The notes: generated from the sequence alone by a model not told the origin. 64,000 bases of DNA from Billgrantia aerodenitrificans (GCF_021404405.1 NZ_JABFTV010000004.1:402499-466498), one strand, 5' to 3'. Positions 8,838-18,675 are shown, counted from the stretch's first letter. Translations and numbers: made by a program.

Positions 8838-9428
8838 TCAGCGGGCCAGCAGCTGGGCCAGCTCCGGATCGCTGAAGGCGCGATCCAGAGCGTCGCCGAT
8901 CAGGTCGTTGAGCATGCGGCGGTTGGCGTCACGCCCCGGACGCACCGCGTAGCTCTGGGTGCGGCGAGCGGTGTAGGTGCCGGTGTAGGTGGTGCCCTGG
9001 TTGGTCACTTTGACCTCGAGTACCGCTTCCATCCGTGCTTCATCGATGACCGGGCGGTTCTCGCCACGCTCGTAGCCGAGGTGCAGCATCGTGACCGTCA
9101 GGCCCGGGCGACCGCTACCCGGCTCGCTGGTCGGTGAAAAGCCCATGTCGCGAACGGCCCGCTCTGCCTCGCGCTGCAGGTTCGGTATCAGCTCGTGGGC
9201 GCTGACGGTAATCACTGCCGTAGACATGGCGCTGCCGGTGCGAGTGCCGATCACATCGCTGTCGCGCTCGTCCACGGCGGCTACCGTTACGGCCTGGCCG
9301 CTGCCTGTCTGGGGAACGGCGGTGCTGCGCTGTGGGTTCAACTGGAGGTAATGGGGGCTGGCGCAGCCGGTCAGCAGGGCGGTGGCCAACAGAACGGCTG
9401 CGGCACACAAGGCATTACGTCGATTCAT
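8838..9428 (-). CDS. YajG-like lipoprotein
   Basis: Predicted outer-membrane or periplasmic lipoprotein of 196 aa. The N-terminus MNRRNALCAAAVLLATALLTGCAS is a lipoprotein signal with lipobox LTGC (acylated Cys at residue 22). The mature part resembles the YajG family: a beta-rich region with DSDVIGTRTG, then PTSEPGSGRPGLTVTMLHLGYERG, ending in a conserved helical stretch with RMLNDLIGDALDRAFSDPEL. Function unknown. The frame is open far upstream (to 9914), but only ATG 9428 gives a signal peptide and it has GGGAG upstream. Confidence 0.85.
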   Translation of the reverse strand: MNRRNALCAAAVLLATALLTGCASPHYLQLNPQRSTAVPQTGSGQAVTVAAVDERDSDVIGTRTGSAMSTAVITVSAHELIPNLQREAERAVRDMGFSPTSEPGSGRPGLTVTMLHLGYERGENRPVIDEARMEAVLEVKVTNQGTTYTGTYTARRTQSYAVRPGRDANRRMLNDLIGDALDRAFSDPELAQLLAR

Positions 9429-9641
9429 TCTCGCTCCCGGATTCGTCTTGCGGGGCCAGGGGGTGGCCCGAGCTTGGCCGTGCGTGAAGCGTATAAGAGT
9501 GCTCGCTTCAGTCACTTGCGCAGTATATCGCCAGCGCGTTGCGGGCAACAGCGTTGCGCCAGGCGTAGGCATTACGGTTACACTCTGTTTTTCACTCGAC
9601 GATGATCGAGCTTTTCGCCTCTCAGGAGAGGAAGATACTGC

Positions 9642-10085
9642 ATGATACGCCCTGCCACGACCGAGGACATTCCGCAGCTCGTCGACATCTGGCTGCGTGC
9701 CTCGCTGCTGGCCCATGACTTCATCCCCGCCGGGTTCTGGCGCGAACGCGCCGAAGACATGGCGAACCTCTACCTGCCCGGTGCGGAGACCTACGTGCTC
9801 GAGGCCGCCGGGCGCGCCGTGGGATTTGCCGCACTCAACGACGAACACCTCGAGGCGCTGTTCATCGATCCTGAGCTGCAGAGCTTCGGTCACGGCACCC
9901 ACCTGATGGCCCATGCCATGAGCAAGCGGGAGCGGATTACCCTGTGCGTCTATTCACGTAACGTGCGTGCCGTCTCCTTCTATCACCGCCTGGGCTTCAA
10001 GATTCTCGAGGAGCGCACGGAGCCGCTCAGCGGTGAGAAGGAGACGCTCATGGTCTGGTCGCGGACGCCAAGCGAGGCCGACTGA
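9642..10085 (+). CDS. GNAT family N-acetyltransferase (YjaB-like)
   Basis: Acetyl-CoA-dependent acetyltransferase of 147 aa. The GNAT core is complete: the acetyl-CoA pyrophosphate loop Q-S-F-G-H-G at about residue 85, preceded by the beta4 strand LEALFIDPELQ, and the C-terminal CVYSRNVRAVSFYHRLGFKILEE with the conserved N, A and Y. Short single-domain members such as E. coli YjaB are the closest type I recognise. Substrate unknown. It is flanked by a GGAAG-type RBS and ends 7 bp before the cysA stop on the opposite strand. Confidence 0.88.
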   Translation: MIRPATTEDIPQLVDIWLRASLLAHDFIPAGFWRERAEDMANLYLPGAETYVLEAAGRAVGFAALNDEHLEALFIDPELQSFGHGTHLMAHAMSKRERITLCVYSRNVRAVSFYHRLGFKILEERTEPLSGEKETLMVWSRTPSEAD

Positions 10086-10091
10086 TGCCCC

Positions 10092-11189
10092 TCAGCTCAC
10101 CGTTTCGGGGGTGGGGGCGGTCTGCTGGGTGCGCTCATCGGGAAATCGATGCCAGCGCCGGGGAATGGCGTACAGACGCGTGCCGCGGGTGAGATGGAGC
10201 CTTTCGTAATCGGCGTGGCTCACCGTGGCCAGCCAGGGTTCGCCCAGCCAGTCCGCCTCCAGCTCCACACGCACTTCGGCTCCCACCGGCGAGATAGCGG
10301 TCACGCACACCGGCAGGTGGGCGTGCTGCGTAGCGCTGGGTGCGAGTTCCAGCTCGTGGGGGCGCAGCAGCAGCTCTTCGGGACCATCCTCGAGGTCCAC
10401 GGCCAGACTGGCGTCACCGCAGGTCAGCACACCGTCGCGCACCGTGCCTTCGAGGTGATTGACGTCGCCCAGGAACTCGAACACGAAGCGGTTGGCCGGA
10501 TGACGATAGAGTTCGTCGGGGGTGTCGATCTGCTCGATGCGACCGTTGCTCATCACCACCACGCGGTCGGAGAGCTCCAGCGCCTCTTCCTGGTCGTGGG
10601 TGACGAACAGGCTGGTGAAGTTGAGCTCGTCGTGCAGGTGGCGCAGCCAGCGGCGCAGCTCCTGGCGCACCTTGGCATCCAGCGCGCCGAAGGGTTCGTC
10701 GAGCAGCAGCACGTCGGGGCGCAGGGCCAGGGCACGCGCCAGCGAGACCCGCTGCTGCTGACCGCCGGAGAGCTGGGCGGGGTAGCGGTGGGCCATGTGC
10801 TCGAGCTTGACCATCTCCAGCAGGCGATGCACCCGGCTGCGGATCTCGCCGCTCGAAGGGCGGCTCTTGCGCGGCATCACCGTGAGACCGAAGGCCACGT
10901 TGTCGAACACCGTCATGTGTCGGAACAGCGCGTAGTGCTGAAAGACGAAGCCGATACGCCGGTCGCGCACGTGCAGATGGGTCACGTCGCGCTCGCCGAA
11001 CAGAATGCGGGCGCCGGCGACGTTATCCGCCGTCTCCAGTCCGGCAATGATGCGCAACAGCGTGGTCTTGCCGGAACCGGACGGACCCAGCAGGCCGACC
11101 AGCTCGCCTTCGGCGATGTCCAGATCGATCGGCTCCAGCGCCTGGGTCCTGCCGAAGTGCTTGCCGATCTCGTGAAGGCGGATGCTCAT
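10092..11189 (-). CDS. cysA: Sulfate/thiosulfate ABC transporter ATP-binding protein
   Basis: Energises sulfate/thiosulfate import through CysT-CysW. The 365 residues contain Walker A GPSGSGKT (35-42), Q-loop FVFQHYALF, signature LSGGQ (140-144), Walker B LLLDEP (161-166) and the switch His in VTHDQEEA, followed by a C-terminal TOBE-like regulatory domain. The frame stays open upstream through cysW, but the real start is ATG 11189, which overlaps the cysW stop (ATGA, 11186-11189). It is the last gene of the operon sbp-cysT-cysW-cysA. Confidence 0.97.
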   Translation of the reverse strand: MSIRLHEIGKHFGRTQALEPIDLDIAEGELVGLLGPSGSGKTTLLRIIAGLETADNVAGARILFGERDVTHLHVRDRRIGFVFQHYALFRHMTVFDNVAFGLTVMPRKSRPSSGEIRSRVHRLLEMVKLEHMAHRYPAQLSGGQQQRVSLARALALRPDVLLLDEPFGALDAKVRQELRRWLRHLHDELNFTSLFVTHDQEEALELSDRVVVMSNGRIEQIDTPDELYRHPANRFVFEFLGDVNHLEGTVRDGVLTCGDASLAVDLEDGPEELLLRPHELELAPSATQHAHLPVCVTAISPVGAEVRVELEADWLGEPWLATVSHADYERLHLTRGTRLYAIPRRWHRFPDERTQQTAPTPETVS

Positions 11190-12013
11190 GGGTGAACCTC
11201 CCGGCGCGCAGCGCGCCATTCCAGGCCGGCCTTGGCGACCAGCGTGAGCAGGGCGATCAACGCCAGCAGCGATGCGCTGGCGAAGGCGCCCACGGTATTG
11301 TAGTCCTGATAGAGCTGCTCCAGGTGCAGCGGCAGGGTGTTGGTCTGGCCGCGGATGGCGCCGGAAACCACGGAGACGGCGCCGAACTCGCCGACCGCCC
11401 GGGCGTTGGTCAGGATCACGCCGTAGAGCAGCGCCCAGCGGATGTTGGGCAGCGTGACCCGGCGGAAGATCGTCCAGCCCGGGGCGCCCAAGGTCACGGC
11501 GGCCTCTTCCTCGCGGGAGCCCTGGGCCTGCATCAGCGGGATCAGCTCGCGGGCAACGAACGGGCAGGTGACGAAGATGGTCACCAGCAGGATGCCGGGC
11601 CAGGCGAACATCAACTGGATGTCGTGGCCGTCGAGCCAACTGCCCAGCCAGCCGGTGCGGCCATAGAGCAGCAGGTAGACCAGCCCCGCCACCACCGGAG
11701 AGACGGCGAAGGGGATGTCGATCAGGGTCTGCAGGATGCGCCGCCCCGGGAAGCGGAAGCGGGTCACCAGCCAGGCCAGCGCCACGCCGAACACCAGGCA
11801 CACCGGAATCGTCAGCACGGCGATGAACAGGGTCAGCTGAATTGCCGCCAGGGTGTAGTGGTTGGTGACGTTGGCCCAGAACACGTCGATGCCCCGGGCG
11901 AAGGCCTGGGCGAAGATCGCCACCAGCGGCAGCAGTAGGAACAGGGCCGCCAGTACCACGGCGGCGCCGATCAGCAGGCGCCTAACGGCGACGCCATCTC
12001 CGATTCGTTGCAT
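11186..12013 (-). CDS. cysW: Sulfate ABC transporter permease CysW
   Basis: Inner-membrane permease of 275 aa with six hydrophobic segments and the EAA loop ([31 protein letters not shown]), the contact site for CysA. It begins with ATG 12013 overlapping the cysT stop (TGATG) and ends overlapping cysA by 4 bp, so the three cytoplasmic-membrane components are translationally coupled. Confidence 0.97.
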   Translation of the reverse strand: MQRIGDGVAVRRLLIGAAVVLAALFLLLPLVAIFAQAFARGIDVFWANVTNHYTLAAIQLTLFIAVLTIPVCLVFGVALAWLVTRFRFPGRRILQTLIDIPFAVSPVVAGLVYLLLYGRTGWLGSWLDGHDIQLMFAWPGILLVTIFVTCPFVARELIPLMQAQGSREEEAAVTLGAPGWTIFRRVTLPNIRWALLYGVILTNARAVGEFGAVSVVSGAIRGQTNTLPLHLEQLYQDYNTVGAFASASLLALIALLTLVAKAGLEWRAARREVHP

Positions 12014-12876
12014 CAGCCGTGTCCTCCATGCAGGCGCTTGATGAAGCGGCCCTGCCAGATGTTGATGGCGAGCAGCAGGGCCAGCGAGACGAACAGCACC
12101 ACCGAGGCGATGGCCGAGGCGCCGGCGTAGTCGTACTCCTGCAGGCGCACGAAGATCATCAGTGCGGTGATCTCGGTCTCGTAGGGCATGTTGCCGGCGA
12201 TGAAGATGATCGCGCCGAATTCACCCAGCGAGCGCACGAAGGCAAGCCCGGTGCCGGTCACCAGGGCCGGCCACAGGTGCGGCAGGATCACGCGGCGAAA
12301 GCCGGTGAAGTCCGAGGCGCCGAGGGTCAGCGCGGCCTCGTCCATTTCATTGGGCATGTCCTCCAGCACCGGCTGCACCGTGCGCACCACGAAGGGAATG
12401 CTGGTGAAGGACATGGCCAGGGCGATGCCCACCCAGGTGTAGGCCACCTGCAGCCCGAGCGGTTCGAGCAGTTGCCCCATCCAGCCGTTGCTGGAGTAGA
12501 GCGTGGCCAGCGTGATGCCGGCCACGGCGGTGGGCAGGGCGAAGGGCAGGTCCATCAGCGCATCGAGCAGGCGCTTGCCGGGGAAGGTGTAGCGCACCAG
12601 TACCCAGGCCAGCAGCAGGCCGAAGGCGGCGTTGACGATGGCTGCCACGGCGGCGGCTCCAATGGTCACCACGTAGCTTGCCACCACCCGCTCGTTGGTG
12701 ATGATGGCCCAGTACTCGGCCAGGCTGAGCCCCGCCAACTGGCCGAACAGGCCGGTCATGGGCAGCAACAGCATCAGCGAGACGAAGGTCAGGCTGATGC
12801 CGAGCGACAAACCGAAGCCCGGCAGCACCCGCTTGGGGGTGCTGCCGAGGCCGATGGCGAAGGAACGACTACTCAT
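12013..12876 (-). CDS. cysT: Sulfate ABC transporter permease CysT (CysU)
   Basis: Partner permease of CysW, 287 aa, six membrane helices. The EAA loop is MDEAALTLGASDFTGFRRVILPHLWPALVTG. The family-specific SLGEFGAIIFIAGNMPYETEI near residue 210 is present. It lies 40 bp downstream of the binding-protein gene sbp. Confidence 0.97.
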   Translation of the reverse strand: MSSRSFAIGLGSTPKRVLPGFGLSLGISLTFVSLMLLLPMTGLFGQLAGLSLAEYWAIITNERVVASYVVTIGAAAVAAIVNAAFGLLLAWVLVRYTFPGKRLLDALMDLPFALPTAVAGITLATLYSSNGWMGQLLEPLGLQVAYTWVGIALAMSFTSIPFVVRTVQPVLEDMPNEMDEAALTLGASDFTGFRRVILPHLWPALVTGTGLAFVRSLGEFGAIIFIAGNMPYETEITALMIFVRLQEYDYAGASAIASVVLFVSLALLLAINIWQGRFIKRLHGGHG

Positions 12877-12916
12877 CGTGTCTCGCTTGCGTCGGGCATG
12901 TCAGGCGCCGTCGCTA

Positions 12917-13927
12917 TCAGCGGCGGCGTTGCAGCTGGTCGAGCAACCCGCCGCTACCGAAATGGGTTTCCATCGCTTCTTCCCAGCTGCCGGCAATGTC
13001 TTCTACCAGCAGCAACTCGGTCTCGGGGAAGTGATCGGCGAACTCTTCGACGACCGTCTCGTGATGCACGCGATAGTTGAAGCCGGCCAACTGACGCTGG
13101 GCCTCTTCGCTGTAGAGGTACTCCACATAGGCTTTGGCCAGGTCGAGATTGCCGTTACGCTCGGCGTTGGGCTCGACCACCGCCACCGGGAACTCGGCCA
13201 GGATGCTGACCGGCGGCACGATCACTTCGTAGTCTTCCTCGCCGTACTCCTGGCGAATGTTGTTGACCTCGGACTCGAAGCTGATCAGCACGTCGCCCAG
13301 ACCACGCTCGATGAAGCTGGTGGTGGCGCCGCGACCGCCGGTGTCGAACACTGCCACGTTGCGCAGGAAGGTGCGCATGAAGTCGTGGATCTGCTCTTCA
13401 TCGCCGTCGAACTGCTGCTGAGCGAAGCCCCAGGCGGCCAGGTAGGTGTAGCGGCCGTTACCCGAGGTCTTGGGATTGGGGAAGACCATGCGCACGTCTT
13501 CACGCACCAGATCGTCCCAGCTCTCGATGCCCTTGGGGTTGTCCTTGCGCACCAGGAAGGCGGTGGTGGAGTAGTAGGGCGAGGCGTTGTTGGGCAACTG
13601 CTCCTGCCAGTCCTCGGCCACCAGGCCGGCATCGGCCAGCACCTGCACGTCGGTCACCTGGTTGTAGGTCACCACGTCGGCACGCAGACCCTGCAGAATG
13701 GCACGGGCCTGAGCCGAGGAGCCGCCATGGGACTGCTGAATGCCGATCTCTTCACCGTGCTCCGCCTGCCAGTGGTTGCGGAACTCAGGGTTGATCGCGG
13801 CGAACAGCTCGCGGGCGATGTCGTAGGAGGAGTTGAGGATCTCGCGCTCGGCAGCCACCGCTGGCGCTGCCAGGCCAAGACCCAGGGCAGCGGCGATCAG
13901 GGTGCGGCGAAGAGAGGGAAGTCGCAT
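12917..13927 (-). CDS. sbp: Periplasmic sulfate-binding protein
   Basis: Captures sulfate (or thiosulfate) for the CysTWA transporter. The 336 residues start with a Sec signal peptide ([16 protein letters not shown]..., cleavage after AVA about residue 24). Ligand-site motifs of the Sbp/CysP family are visible: [16 protein letters not shown] and [12 protein letters not shown]. The frame extends to 13960, but ATG 13927 has GGAGA 8 nt upstream and starts the signal peptide directly. Whether it prefers sulfate or thiosulfate cannot be read from the sequence. First gene of the operon, divergent from rpe. Confidence 0.95.
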   Translation of the reverse strand: MRLPSLRRTLIAAALGLGLAAPAVAAEREILNSSYDIARELFAAINPEFRNHWQAEHGEEIGIQQSHGGSSAQARAILQGLRADVVTYNQVTDVQVLADAGLVAEDWQEQLPNNASPYYSTTAFLVRKDNPKGIESWDDLVREDVRMVFPNPKTSGNGRYTYLAAWGFAQQQFDGDEEQIHDFMRTFLRNVAVFDTGGRGATTSFIERGLGDVLISFESEVNNIRQEYGEEDYEVIVPPVSILAEFPVAVVEPNAERNGNLDLAKAYVEYLYSEEAQRQLAGFNYRVHHETVVEEFADHFPETELLLVEDIAGSWEEAMETHFGSGGLLDQLQRRR

Positions 13928-14026
13928 GGGACGTCTCCGGCAAAGGGAACTTGGTAGCAAGAGTATGGCCGACTAAGTGGAATTACAATCCGTGTTTTTA
14001 TTCTATTTTTCTATAAGCTTCATTGG
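13928..14026 (-). promoter_or_regulatory. Promoter/CysB-type control region of the sbp-cysTWA operon
   Basis: Upstream of sbp (minus strand) a CATACT -10-like hexamer lies 15 nt from a TTGTAA. Further upstream is an AT-rich tract at 13994-14018 with repeated ATAGAA/ATAAAA units, very unlike the GC-rich surroundings. Weak -35 plus upstream AT-rich repeats is what CysB-activated promoters look like. Binding itself is inferred. Confidence 0.4.
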
Positions 14027-14115
14027 CGGTGCCTGTCGGGTGCCTGTCGGGTGCCCGGCGGTCGGGGCAGTCTGTTAATATGACGCCTCTTTCCCGTGCG
14101 ATGGCTGTTATTCCC

Positions 14116-14814
14116 ATGAGCGACATGAACCGCGACTTCCTGATTGCCCCCTCCATCCTCTCCGCCGATTTCGCCCGGCTGGGCGAGGAAGTCGACCGGG
14201 TCCTGGCCGCTGGGGCGGACATCGTCCACTTCGATGTGATGGACAACCATTACGTGCCCAATCTGACCATCGGCCCCATGGTGTGCGAGGCGCTGCGCAA
14301 GCACGGCGTCACCGCCCCCATCGACGCCCACCTGATGGTCAAGCCGGTGGATCGTCTGATCGGCGACTTCATCGATGCCGGGGCAAGCTACATTACCTTC
14401 CACCCGGAGGCATCCGAGCATATCGATCGCTCGCTGCAGCTGATCCGCAGCGGCGGCTGCAAGGCCGGCCTGGTGTTCAACCCGGCAACGCCTCTGTCCT
14501 ACCTCGATTACGTGATGGACAAGGTCGACATGATCCTGCTGATGAGCGTCAACCCCGGCTTCGGCGGGCAGGCCTTCATCCCGGGCACGCTGGACAAGCT
14601 GCGCGAGGCGCGCCGTCGTATCGACGCCTCGGGCCGTGACATTCGCCTCGAGATCGACGGCGGGGTGAAGGTCGACAATATCGCCGAAATCGCCCGGGCC
14701 GGTGCCGATACCTTCGTTGCCGGTTCGGCGGTCTTCGGTGCCGGCCGCGATGGCGACCCCAACCATTACGACAGCGTCATCCGCGCCTTCCGCGAGCAGT
14801 TGGCGACGGTATAG
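14116..14814 (+). CDS. rpe: Ribulose-phosphate 3-epimerase
   Basis: Interconverts ribulose-5-phosphate and xylulose-5-phosphate (pentose phosphate pathway). TIM-barrel protein of 232 aa with the full metal/catalytic set: [28 protein letters not shown] (His and catalytic Asp), [14 protein letters not shown] and LEIDGGV (second catalytic Asp). The frame is open to 14023; ATG 14116 ([13 protein letters not shown]) fits the family N-terminus best, although no strong RBS separates it from ATG 14101. Confidence 0.97.
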   Translation: MSDMNRDFLIAPSILSADFARLGEEVDRVLAAGADIVHFDVMDNHYVPNLTIGPMVCEALRKHGVTAPIDAHLMVKPVDRLIGDFIDAGASYITFHPEASEHIDRSLQLIRSGGCKAGLVFNPATPLSYLDYVMDKVDMILLMSVNPGFGGQAFIPGTLDKLREARRRIDASGRDIRLEIDGGVKVDNIAEIARAGADTFVAGSAVFGAGRDGDPNHYDSVIRAFREQLATV

Positions 14815-14824
14815 CCAGCGCGTG

Positions 14825-15121
14825 ATGAACGATCCGTCGCCTGTTACGTGGTACCTCTACATGGTCGAAACCCGACAAGGGGTGCTTTATACCGGCATCA
14901 CCACCGACGTCGAGCGGCGCCTGGCGCAGCATGAGGCCGGGCGGGGCGCCAAGGCCCTGCGCGGGCGCGGGCCGCTGGCACTGGTGCATCATGAACCGGT
15001 GGGCAGCCGCGGCGAAGCGCTACGCCTCGAGGCCGAGATCAAGCGTCTCTCGGCAGCGCGCAAGAGAAGCTGGTTGCAAGACCGGCAGGGCCAAGAGGAG
15101 TTGCCATGCACCCCATCCTGA
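14825..15121 (+). CDS. GIY-YIG domain protein (YhbQ-like)
   Basis: Small single-domain GIY-YIG nuclease-fold protein of 98 aa. The fold elements are present: [31 protein letters not shown] (the Y-x-Y...YTGIT equivalent of GIY-YIG with the following catalytic Arg) and [13 protein letters not shown] with the conserved Glu. Stand-alone bacterial members (YhbQ/UPF0213) have been linked to DNA repair but their role is unsettled. It starts 10 bp after rpe and its 3' end overlaps gph by 16 bp, so the three genes form one transcript. Confidence 0.88.
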   Translation: MNDPSPVTWYLYMVETRQGVLYTGITTDVERRLAQHEAGRGAKALRGRGPLALVHHEPVGSRGEALRLEAEIKRLSAARKRSWLQDRQGQEELPCTPS

Positions 15122-15771
15122 ACGACATACGCCTGATCAGCTTCGACCTGGACGGCACCCTGGTGGACTCCGTGCCCGACCTGGCGGTGGCCGTGGATGC
15201 CAGCCTGGCCGAGCTGGGGCTGCCCGTCGCCGGCGAGGCGCGGGTGCGCGACTGGGTGGGCAACGGCTCGCTGAAGTTGATGGAGCGGGCACTGACCTTC
15301 GCCCGGCACGCGTCCCCCGACGAGGTGCTGCTGGCGCGGGCTCACGAGGCCTTTCTCGCACACTACGGGCGCGACCCCGGCTCACGCACGCGGCTCTATC
15401 CCGGCGTGCGCGAAGCGCTGGATGCTTTGCGGGACGGCGACAGGATCCTGACGCTGGTCACCAACAAGCCGTTCGCGTTCATCCTCCCGATCCTGGCGCA
15501 GTTCGGGCTCGAAGCTCACTTCGCGCTATGCCTGGGTGGCGACAGCCTGCCGCAGAAGAAGCCCTACCCGGCACCGCTGCTGCACGTGGCGGCGCAATTC
15601 GGCCTGCCGCCCTCGGCCTGTCTGATGGTGGGCGACTCCCGTCACGACGTTGCCGCCGGTCAGGCCGCCGGCTTCCGCACCCTGGCCGTGCCCTATGGTT
15701 ACAACCATGGCGAACCGGTGCACGATAGCCGCCCGGATGCGCTGGTTGATTCACTGGCGGAACTCGTTTAG
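15106..15771 (+). CDS. gph: Phosphoglycolate phosphatase (HAD superfamily)
   Basis: Dephosphorylates 2-phosphoglycolate, a product of DNA 3'-end repair and oxidative side reactions. HAD motif I is DLDGTLVDS (nucleophile Asp14, Asp16), motif II TLVTNKP, motif III Lys in LPQKKPYP, motif IV VGDSRHD. The length of 221 aa and the rpe-gph linkage match the dam-rpe-gph-trpS region of enterobacteria, and trpE follows, as in Pseudomonas (rpe-gph-trpE). ATG 15106. Confidence 0.95.
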   Translation: MHPILNDIRLISFDLDGTLVDSVPDLAVAVDASLAELGLPVAGEARVRDWVGNGSLKLMERALTFARHASPDEVLLARAHEAFLAHYGRDPGSRTRLYPGVREALDALRDGDRILTLVTNKPFAFILPILAQFGLEAHFALCLGGDSLPQKKPYPAPLLHVAAQFGLPPSACLMVGDSRHDVAAGQAAGFRTLAVPYGYNHGEPVHDSRPDALVDSLAELV

Positions 15772-15840
15772 GGTGATTTTCGATCCTTATCAATGACCTC
15801 GGAATCCTTCCGTTTGCCTATTCCTGCGGGAAACGCTTCG

Positions 15841-15948
15841 ATGGACAGCATGATGCTGCATGACGACTCCTTAACCCGTGGTTGCCTGCGTCGGGCAGCT
15901 GACACGACGGTGCTATTTTCTGCCCAGCCCGCCGCTTGGCGATGGTGA
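15841..15948 (+). CDS. Candidate Trp-rich leader peptide upstream of trpE
   Basis: A 35-codon reading frame in the 238-bp gap before trpE starts at ATG 15841 (GGGAA 8 nt upstream) and ends ...PAAWRW-stop, with TGG codons at 15937-15939 and 15943-15945 next to the stop at 15946-15948. Trp is rare, so two Trp codons next to the stop right before an anthranilate synthase gene suggest an attenuation leader. The second TGG lies inside both of the alternative hairpins described next. No U-run terminator is seen here, unlike at trpG, so this is less certain. ATG 15850 and 15853 are alternative starts. Confidence 0.45.
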   Translation: MDSMMLHDDSLTRGCLRRAADTTVLFSAQPAAWRW

Positions 15949-15980
15949 AGCTCGCTGAAGCATCACCCTGATTCACCATC
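15941..15980 (+). promoter_or_regulatory. Two mutually exclusive hairpins in the trpE leader
   Basis: GATGGTGAA (15941-15949) pairs perfectly with TTCACCATC (15972-15980). The overlapping GGTGAAGCT (15944-15952) can instead pair with AGCATCACC (15959-15967), 8 of 9 bp. Both include Trp/stop codons of the leader, so a ribosome stalled there would change the fold. There is no following T-run. Confidence 0.4.
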
Positions 15981-16009
15981 CGTCACCGTCATATCTCGAG
16001 GGCTCCGTC

Positions 16010-17497
16010 ATGATGACTCCCGAACGTTTCCTTGCGCTGGCCGAGGCCGGTTACAACCGCATTCCGGTCACCCGCGAGGTGCTGGCCGATCTCGATACGC
16101 CGCTGTCGACCTATCTCAAGCTGGCCGACGAGCCCTGGACCTTCCTGCTGGAATCGGTGCAGGGCGGCGAAAAGTGGGGACGCTACTCGATCATCGGCCT
16201 GCCTTCTCACGAGCGCATCGAAGTGCGCGGCTTCACTGTCAGCCACGTACGCCAGGGCGAATGCATCGAGCGTGTGGAGGTGGAGGATCCGCTGGCCTGG
16301 ATCGAGGAGTTCCAGGGGCGTTTCCGGGTGCCCAACCTCGATGACCAGCCGCGCTTCGACGGCGGTCTGGTGGGTTACTTCGGCTACGACACCATTCGCT
16401 ACATCGAACCGCGTCTCAGAGGCGTGGAGAAACCCGATCCGCTGGGCGTGCCCGACATTCTGCTGATGGTGTGCGACGAGCTGGTGGTGTTCGATAACCT
16501 CTCGGGCCGGCTGACGCTGTGGACCCATGCCGACCCCGCCGCTGCGGATGCCTTTGCCACGGCGGTGGCGCGCCTCGAGGGCCTGGAGCGGCGCCTGCGC
16601 AGCGCAGGTGTCCAAGCCGCCAGTCCCGGCACCGGACGCAGCGCGGTGGAAGAGGGACACTTCACCTCGGGCTTCACCGAGGCCGGTTTCAAGGCGGCGG
16701 TGGAGAAGATCAAGGAGTACGTGCTGGCCGGCGACGTCATGCAGTGCGTCCCTTCGCAGCGCATGTCGATTCCCTATCGTGCCTCGCCGCTGGACCTGTA
16801 CCGCGCGCTGCGCAGCCTCAACCCCTCGCCCTACATGTTCTTCTTCAACCTGGACGACCACCATGTGGTGGGCTCCTCTCCGGAGATTCTCACCCGGCTG
16901 GAGGAGGGCGAGGTCACGGTACGGCCCATCGCCGGCACCCGGGTGCGCGGCAAGACCGAGGAGGAGGACCGGGCACTCGAGGCCGAGCTGCTGGCCGATC
17001 CCAAGGAGATCGCCGAACACCTCATGCTGATCGACCTGGGGCGCAACGACGTGGGGCGCATCAGCGAGACGGGGTCGGTACAGGTGACCGATCAGATGGC
17101 AGTGGAGCGCTACTCTCACGTGATGCACATCGTTTCCAACGTCACCGGACGCCTGAAGCCGGGCCTCAGCGCCATGGACGTGCTGCGCGCCACCTTCCCG
17201 GCGGGCACGCTTTCGGGGGCACCCAAGATCCGCGCCATGGAAATCATCGACGAGCTGGAGCCGGTCAAGCGCGGCATCTATTCCGGCGCGGTAGGGTATC
17301 TTTCCTGGCACGGCAACATGGACACCGCCATCGCCATTCGTACCGCGGTGATCAAGGATGGTGAGCTACACGTGCAGGCCGGGGCCGGCGTGGTGGCCGA
17401 TTCCGTGCCCGAGCTGGAGTGGCAGGAGACGCTCAACAAGGGGCGCGCCATCTTCCGTGCCGTGGCCATGGCCGAGAAGGGCTTGGATAACCTCTAG
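16010..17497 (+). CDS. trpE: Anthranilate synthase component I
   Basis: Converts chorismate and glutamine-derived ammonia to anthranilate with TrpG, the first step of tryptophan synthesis. The 495 residues show the N-terminal regulatory LLES element ([16 protein letters not shown]) used in feedback inhibition by Trp. The chorismate-binding domain has [15 protein letters not shown]; the Ala in PIAGT distinguishes it from the PabB in this window, which has [31 protein letters not shown] and [14 protein letters not shown] follow. ATG 16010 has AGGG about 10 nt upstream. trpG is 1.4 kb away with an unrelated gene in between. Confidence 0.97.
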   Translation: MMTPERFLALAEAGYNRIPVTREVLADLDTPLSTYLKLADEPWTFLLESVQGGEKWGRYSIIGLPSHERIEVRGFTVSHVRQGECIERVEVEDPLAWIEEFQGRFRVPNLDDQPRFDGGLVGYFGYDTIRYIEPRLRGVEKPDPLGVPDILLMVCDELVVFDNLSGRLTLWTHADPAAADAFATAVARLEGLERRLRSAGVQAASPGTGRSAVEEGHFTSGFTEAGFKAAVEKIKEYVLAGDVMQCVPSQRMSIPYRASPLDLYRALRSLNPSPYMFFFNLDDHHVVGSSPEILTRLEEGEVTVRPIAGTRVRGKTEEEDRALEAELLADPKEIAEHLMLIDLGRNDVGRISETGSVQVTDQMAVERYSHVMHIVSNVTGRLKPGLSAMDVLRATFPAGTLSGAPKIRAMEIIDELEPVKRGIYSGAVGYLSWHGNMDTAIAIRTAVIKDGELHVQAGAGVVADSVPELEWQETLNKGRAIFRAVAMAEKGLDNL

Positions 17498-17535
17498 GCT
17501 AGAACTTTCTTGAATTCTCTACGCTTGGCCATACG

Positions 17536-17572
17536 GCAAACGGCGCCCCTTCGTAGCAGGGGCGCCGTTTGC
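17536..17572. terminator. Long hairpin between trpE and the convergent metal-binding protein gene
   Basis: A perfect 14-bp stem (17536-17549 with 17559-17572) has a 9-nt loop. No U-tract follows on either strand, but its position between convergent stops suggests termination or transcript protection for both genes. Confidence 0.65.
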
Positions 17573-17592
17573 GAACTGAGACGAGAGATGCC

Positions 17593-18612
17593 TTATGCGT
17601 CCTCGGTGTCGTCCCGCTCTACCTCTTCGTTCTTTTCCACATCTTCACCTTCTGCCGACTCCTCACCCTCTACCGCGTCGGCTTCGGCGTTGCTCTCTTC
17701 GGCTTCGCCCAGCGTCAGAGCGGTGCGGATCAGCTTGGCGTTGTGACGCATCATGGCAACGTAGTTGGTGGCATCGCCATCGGGTTCGCTGAGGGAGTCG
17801 ACATACAGCGGGCCGGCAATCGGCAGCTCCGTGTCGGCGGCGATGCTGCGAATGTAGCGGTCCGAGAGTGTGCTTTCCCAGAACAGGGCGCCTGGCTGGG
17901 CCTGCTCGATCAAGTCGACGATGCGCATGACCTGCTGGGGCGAGCCCTCGGTTTCGGCATTGCTGCCCCACACGCCGTCATGACGAAAGCCGTAGGCATC
18001 GGCGAAATAGACGAAAGCCGCTTCCGTGGTGATCAGCAAGCGTTGCTCCTCGGGAATCGGCGCGAGTATCTCGCCGATCTCTTCGTGTAGTCGAGCGAGG
18101 GTTTCCCTGGCAGCGGCGGCGCGCGCCTGGAAGTTGTCGGCGGCCTCGGGGTGGAGCTCGCTGAGCTGGTCGGCAATCACCTTCATGTAGGCTGCCACGG
18201 CGCGCGGGTCCATCCACAGGTGCGGGTCGGGCTCGCCGGTGTATTCACCCGTGACGATGGGTTGAGTCGGGTATTCCGTGGCTTCCGCCACCGGCACCAG
18301 CGGTGCCCGGTTGCCCACCGTGGCGTAAACCTGGCGCATCCACTGCTCGAGCTGGTAGCCGTTGTAGAAGACGAGGTCGGCATCCTCCAGGGCAATGAAA
18401 TTGTTGGGTGTCAGCTCCCACTCATGGACTTCGGCCCCTACCGGGGTTAGCACCACCAGTTCGATATCGTTACCGCCGACTTTGTTGACCAGGTCGCCAA
18501 GAATCGAGAAGCTGGCGACCACTTTGGGATTGGCTGCCGCTGCCGTAACGCTGCCGACCATGGCGGCTAGAGGCAGGGTCAGCCAGATACAGGCACGGCG
18601 GGTAAAGCGCAT
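17593..18612 (-). CDS. Zn/Mn-type ABC transporter substrate-binding protein (TroA/ZnuA family), orphan
   Basis: Periplasmic metal-binding protein of 339 aa of the cluster A-I (TroA) family. It has a signal peptide (MRFTRRACIWLTLPLAAMVG..., cleavage near AAAA-NP) and metal ligand regions PVGAEVHEWELTP (His) and PDPHLWMDP (His), then ALFWESTLSDRYI (Glu). The last ~40 residues form a low-complexity acidic tail rich in Glu and Asp, unlike the His-rich loop of classical ZnuA. No permease or ATPase gene is adjacent, so partners must be elsewhere. ATG 18612 follows AGGAG at ideal spacing; the frame continues to 18969 without meaning. Metal identity (Zn or Mn) is not decidable. Confidence 0.88.
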   Translation of the reverse strand: MRFTRRACIWLTLPLAAMVGSVTAAAANPKVVASFSILGDLVNKVGGNDIELVVLTPVGAEVHEWELTPNNFIALEDADLVFYNGYQLEQWMRQVYATVGNRAPLVPVAEATEYPTQPIVTGEYTGEPDPHLWMDPRAVAAYMKVIADQLSELHPEAADNFQARAAAARETLARLHEEIGEILAPIPEEQRLLITTEAAFVYFADAYGFRHDGVWGSNAETEGSPQQVMRIVDLIEQAQPGALFWESTLSDRYIRSIAADTELPIAGPLYVDSLSEPDGDATNYVAMMRHNAKLIRTALTLGEAEESNAEADAVEGEESAEGEDVEKNEEVERDDTEDA

Positions 18613-18646
18613 CGTCAATCTCCTTTTCGCGGTAGCGCACTGCCCG

Positions 18647-18675
18647 ATGATAGAGACTGGGAGGTACGCTGGCCA
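18647..18675 (-). promoter_or_regulatory. Candidate promoter of the metal-binding protein gene
   Basis: Minus strand: TGGCCA (18670-18675), 17-nt spacer, TATCAT (18647-18652), about 35 bp before the ATG at 18612. No Zur-like palindrome is evident. Confidence 0.5.

Noticed and set aside
11190..11801. N-terminal extension of the cysA frame to a 569-codon protein
   Set aside because: Arg/Pro-rich shadow of cysW; the natural CysA start overlaps the cysW stop at 11186-11189.
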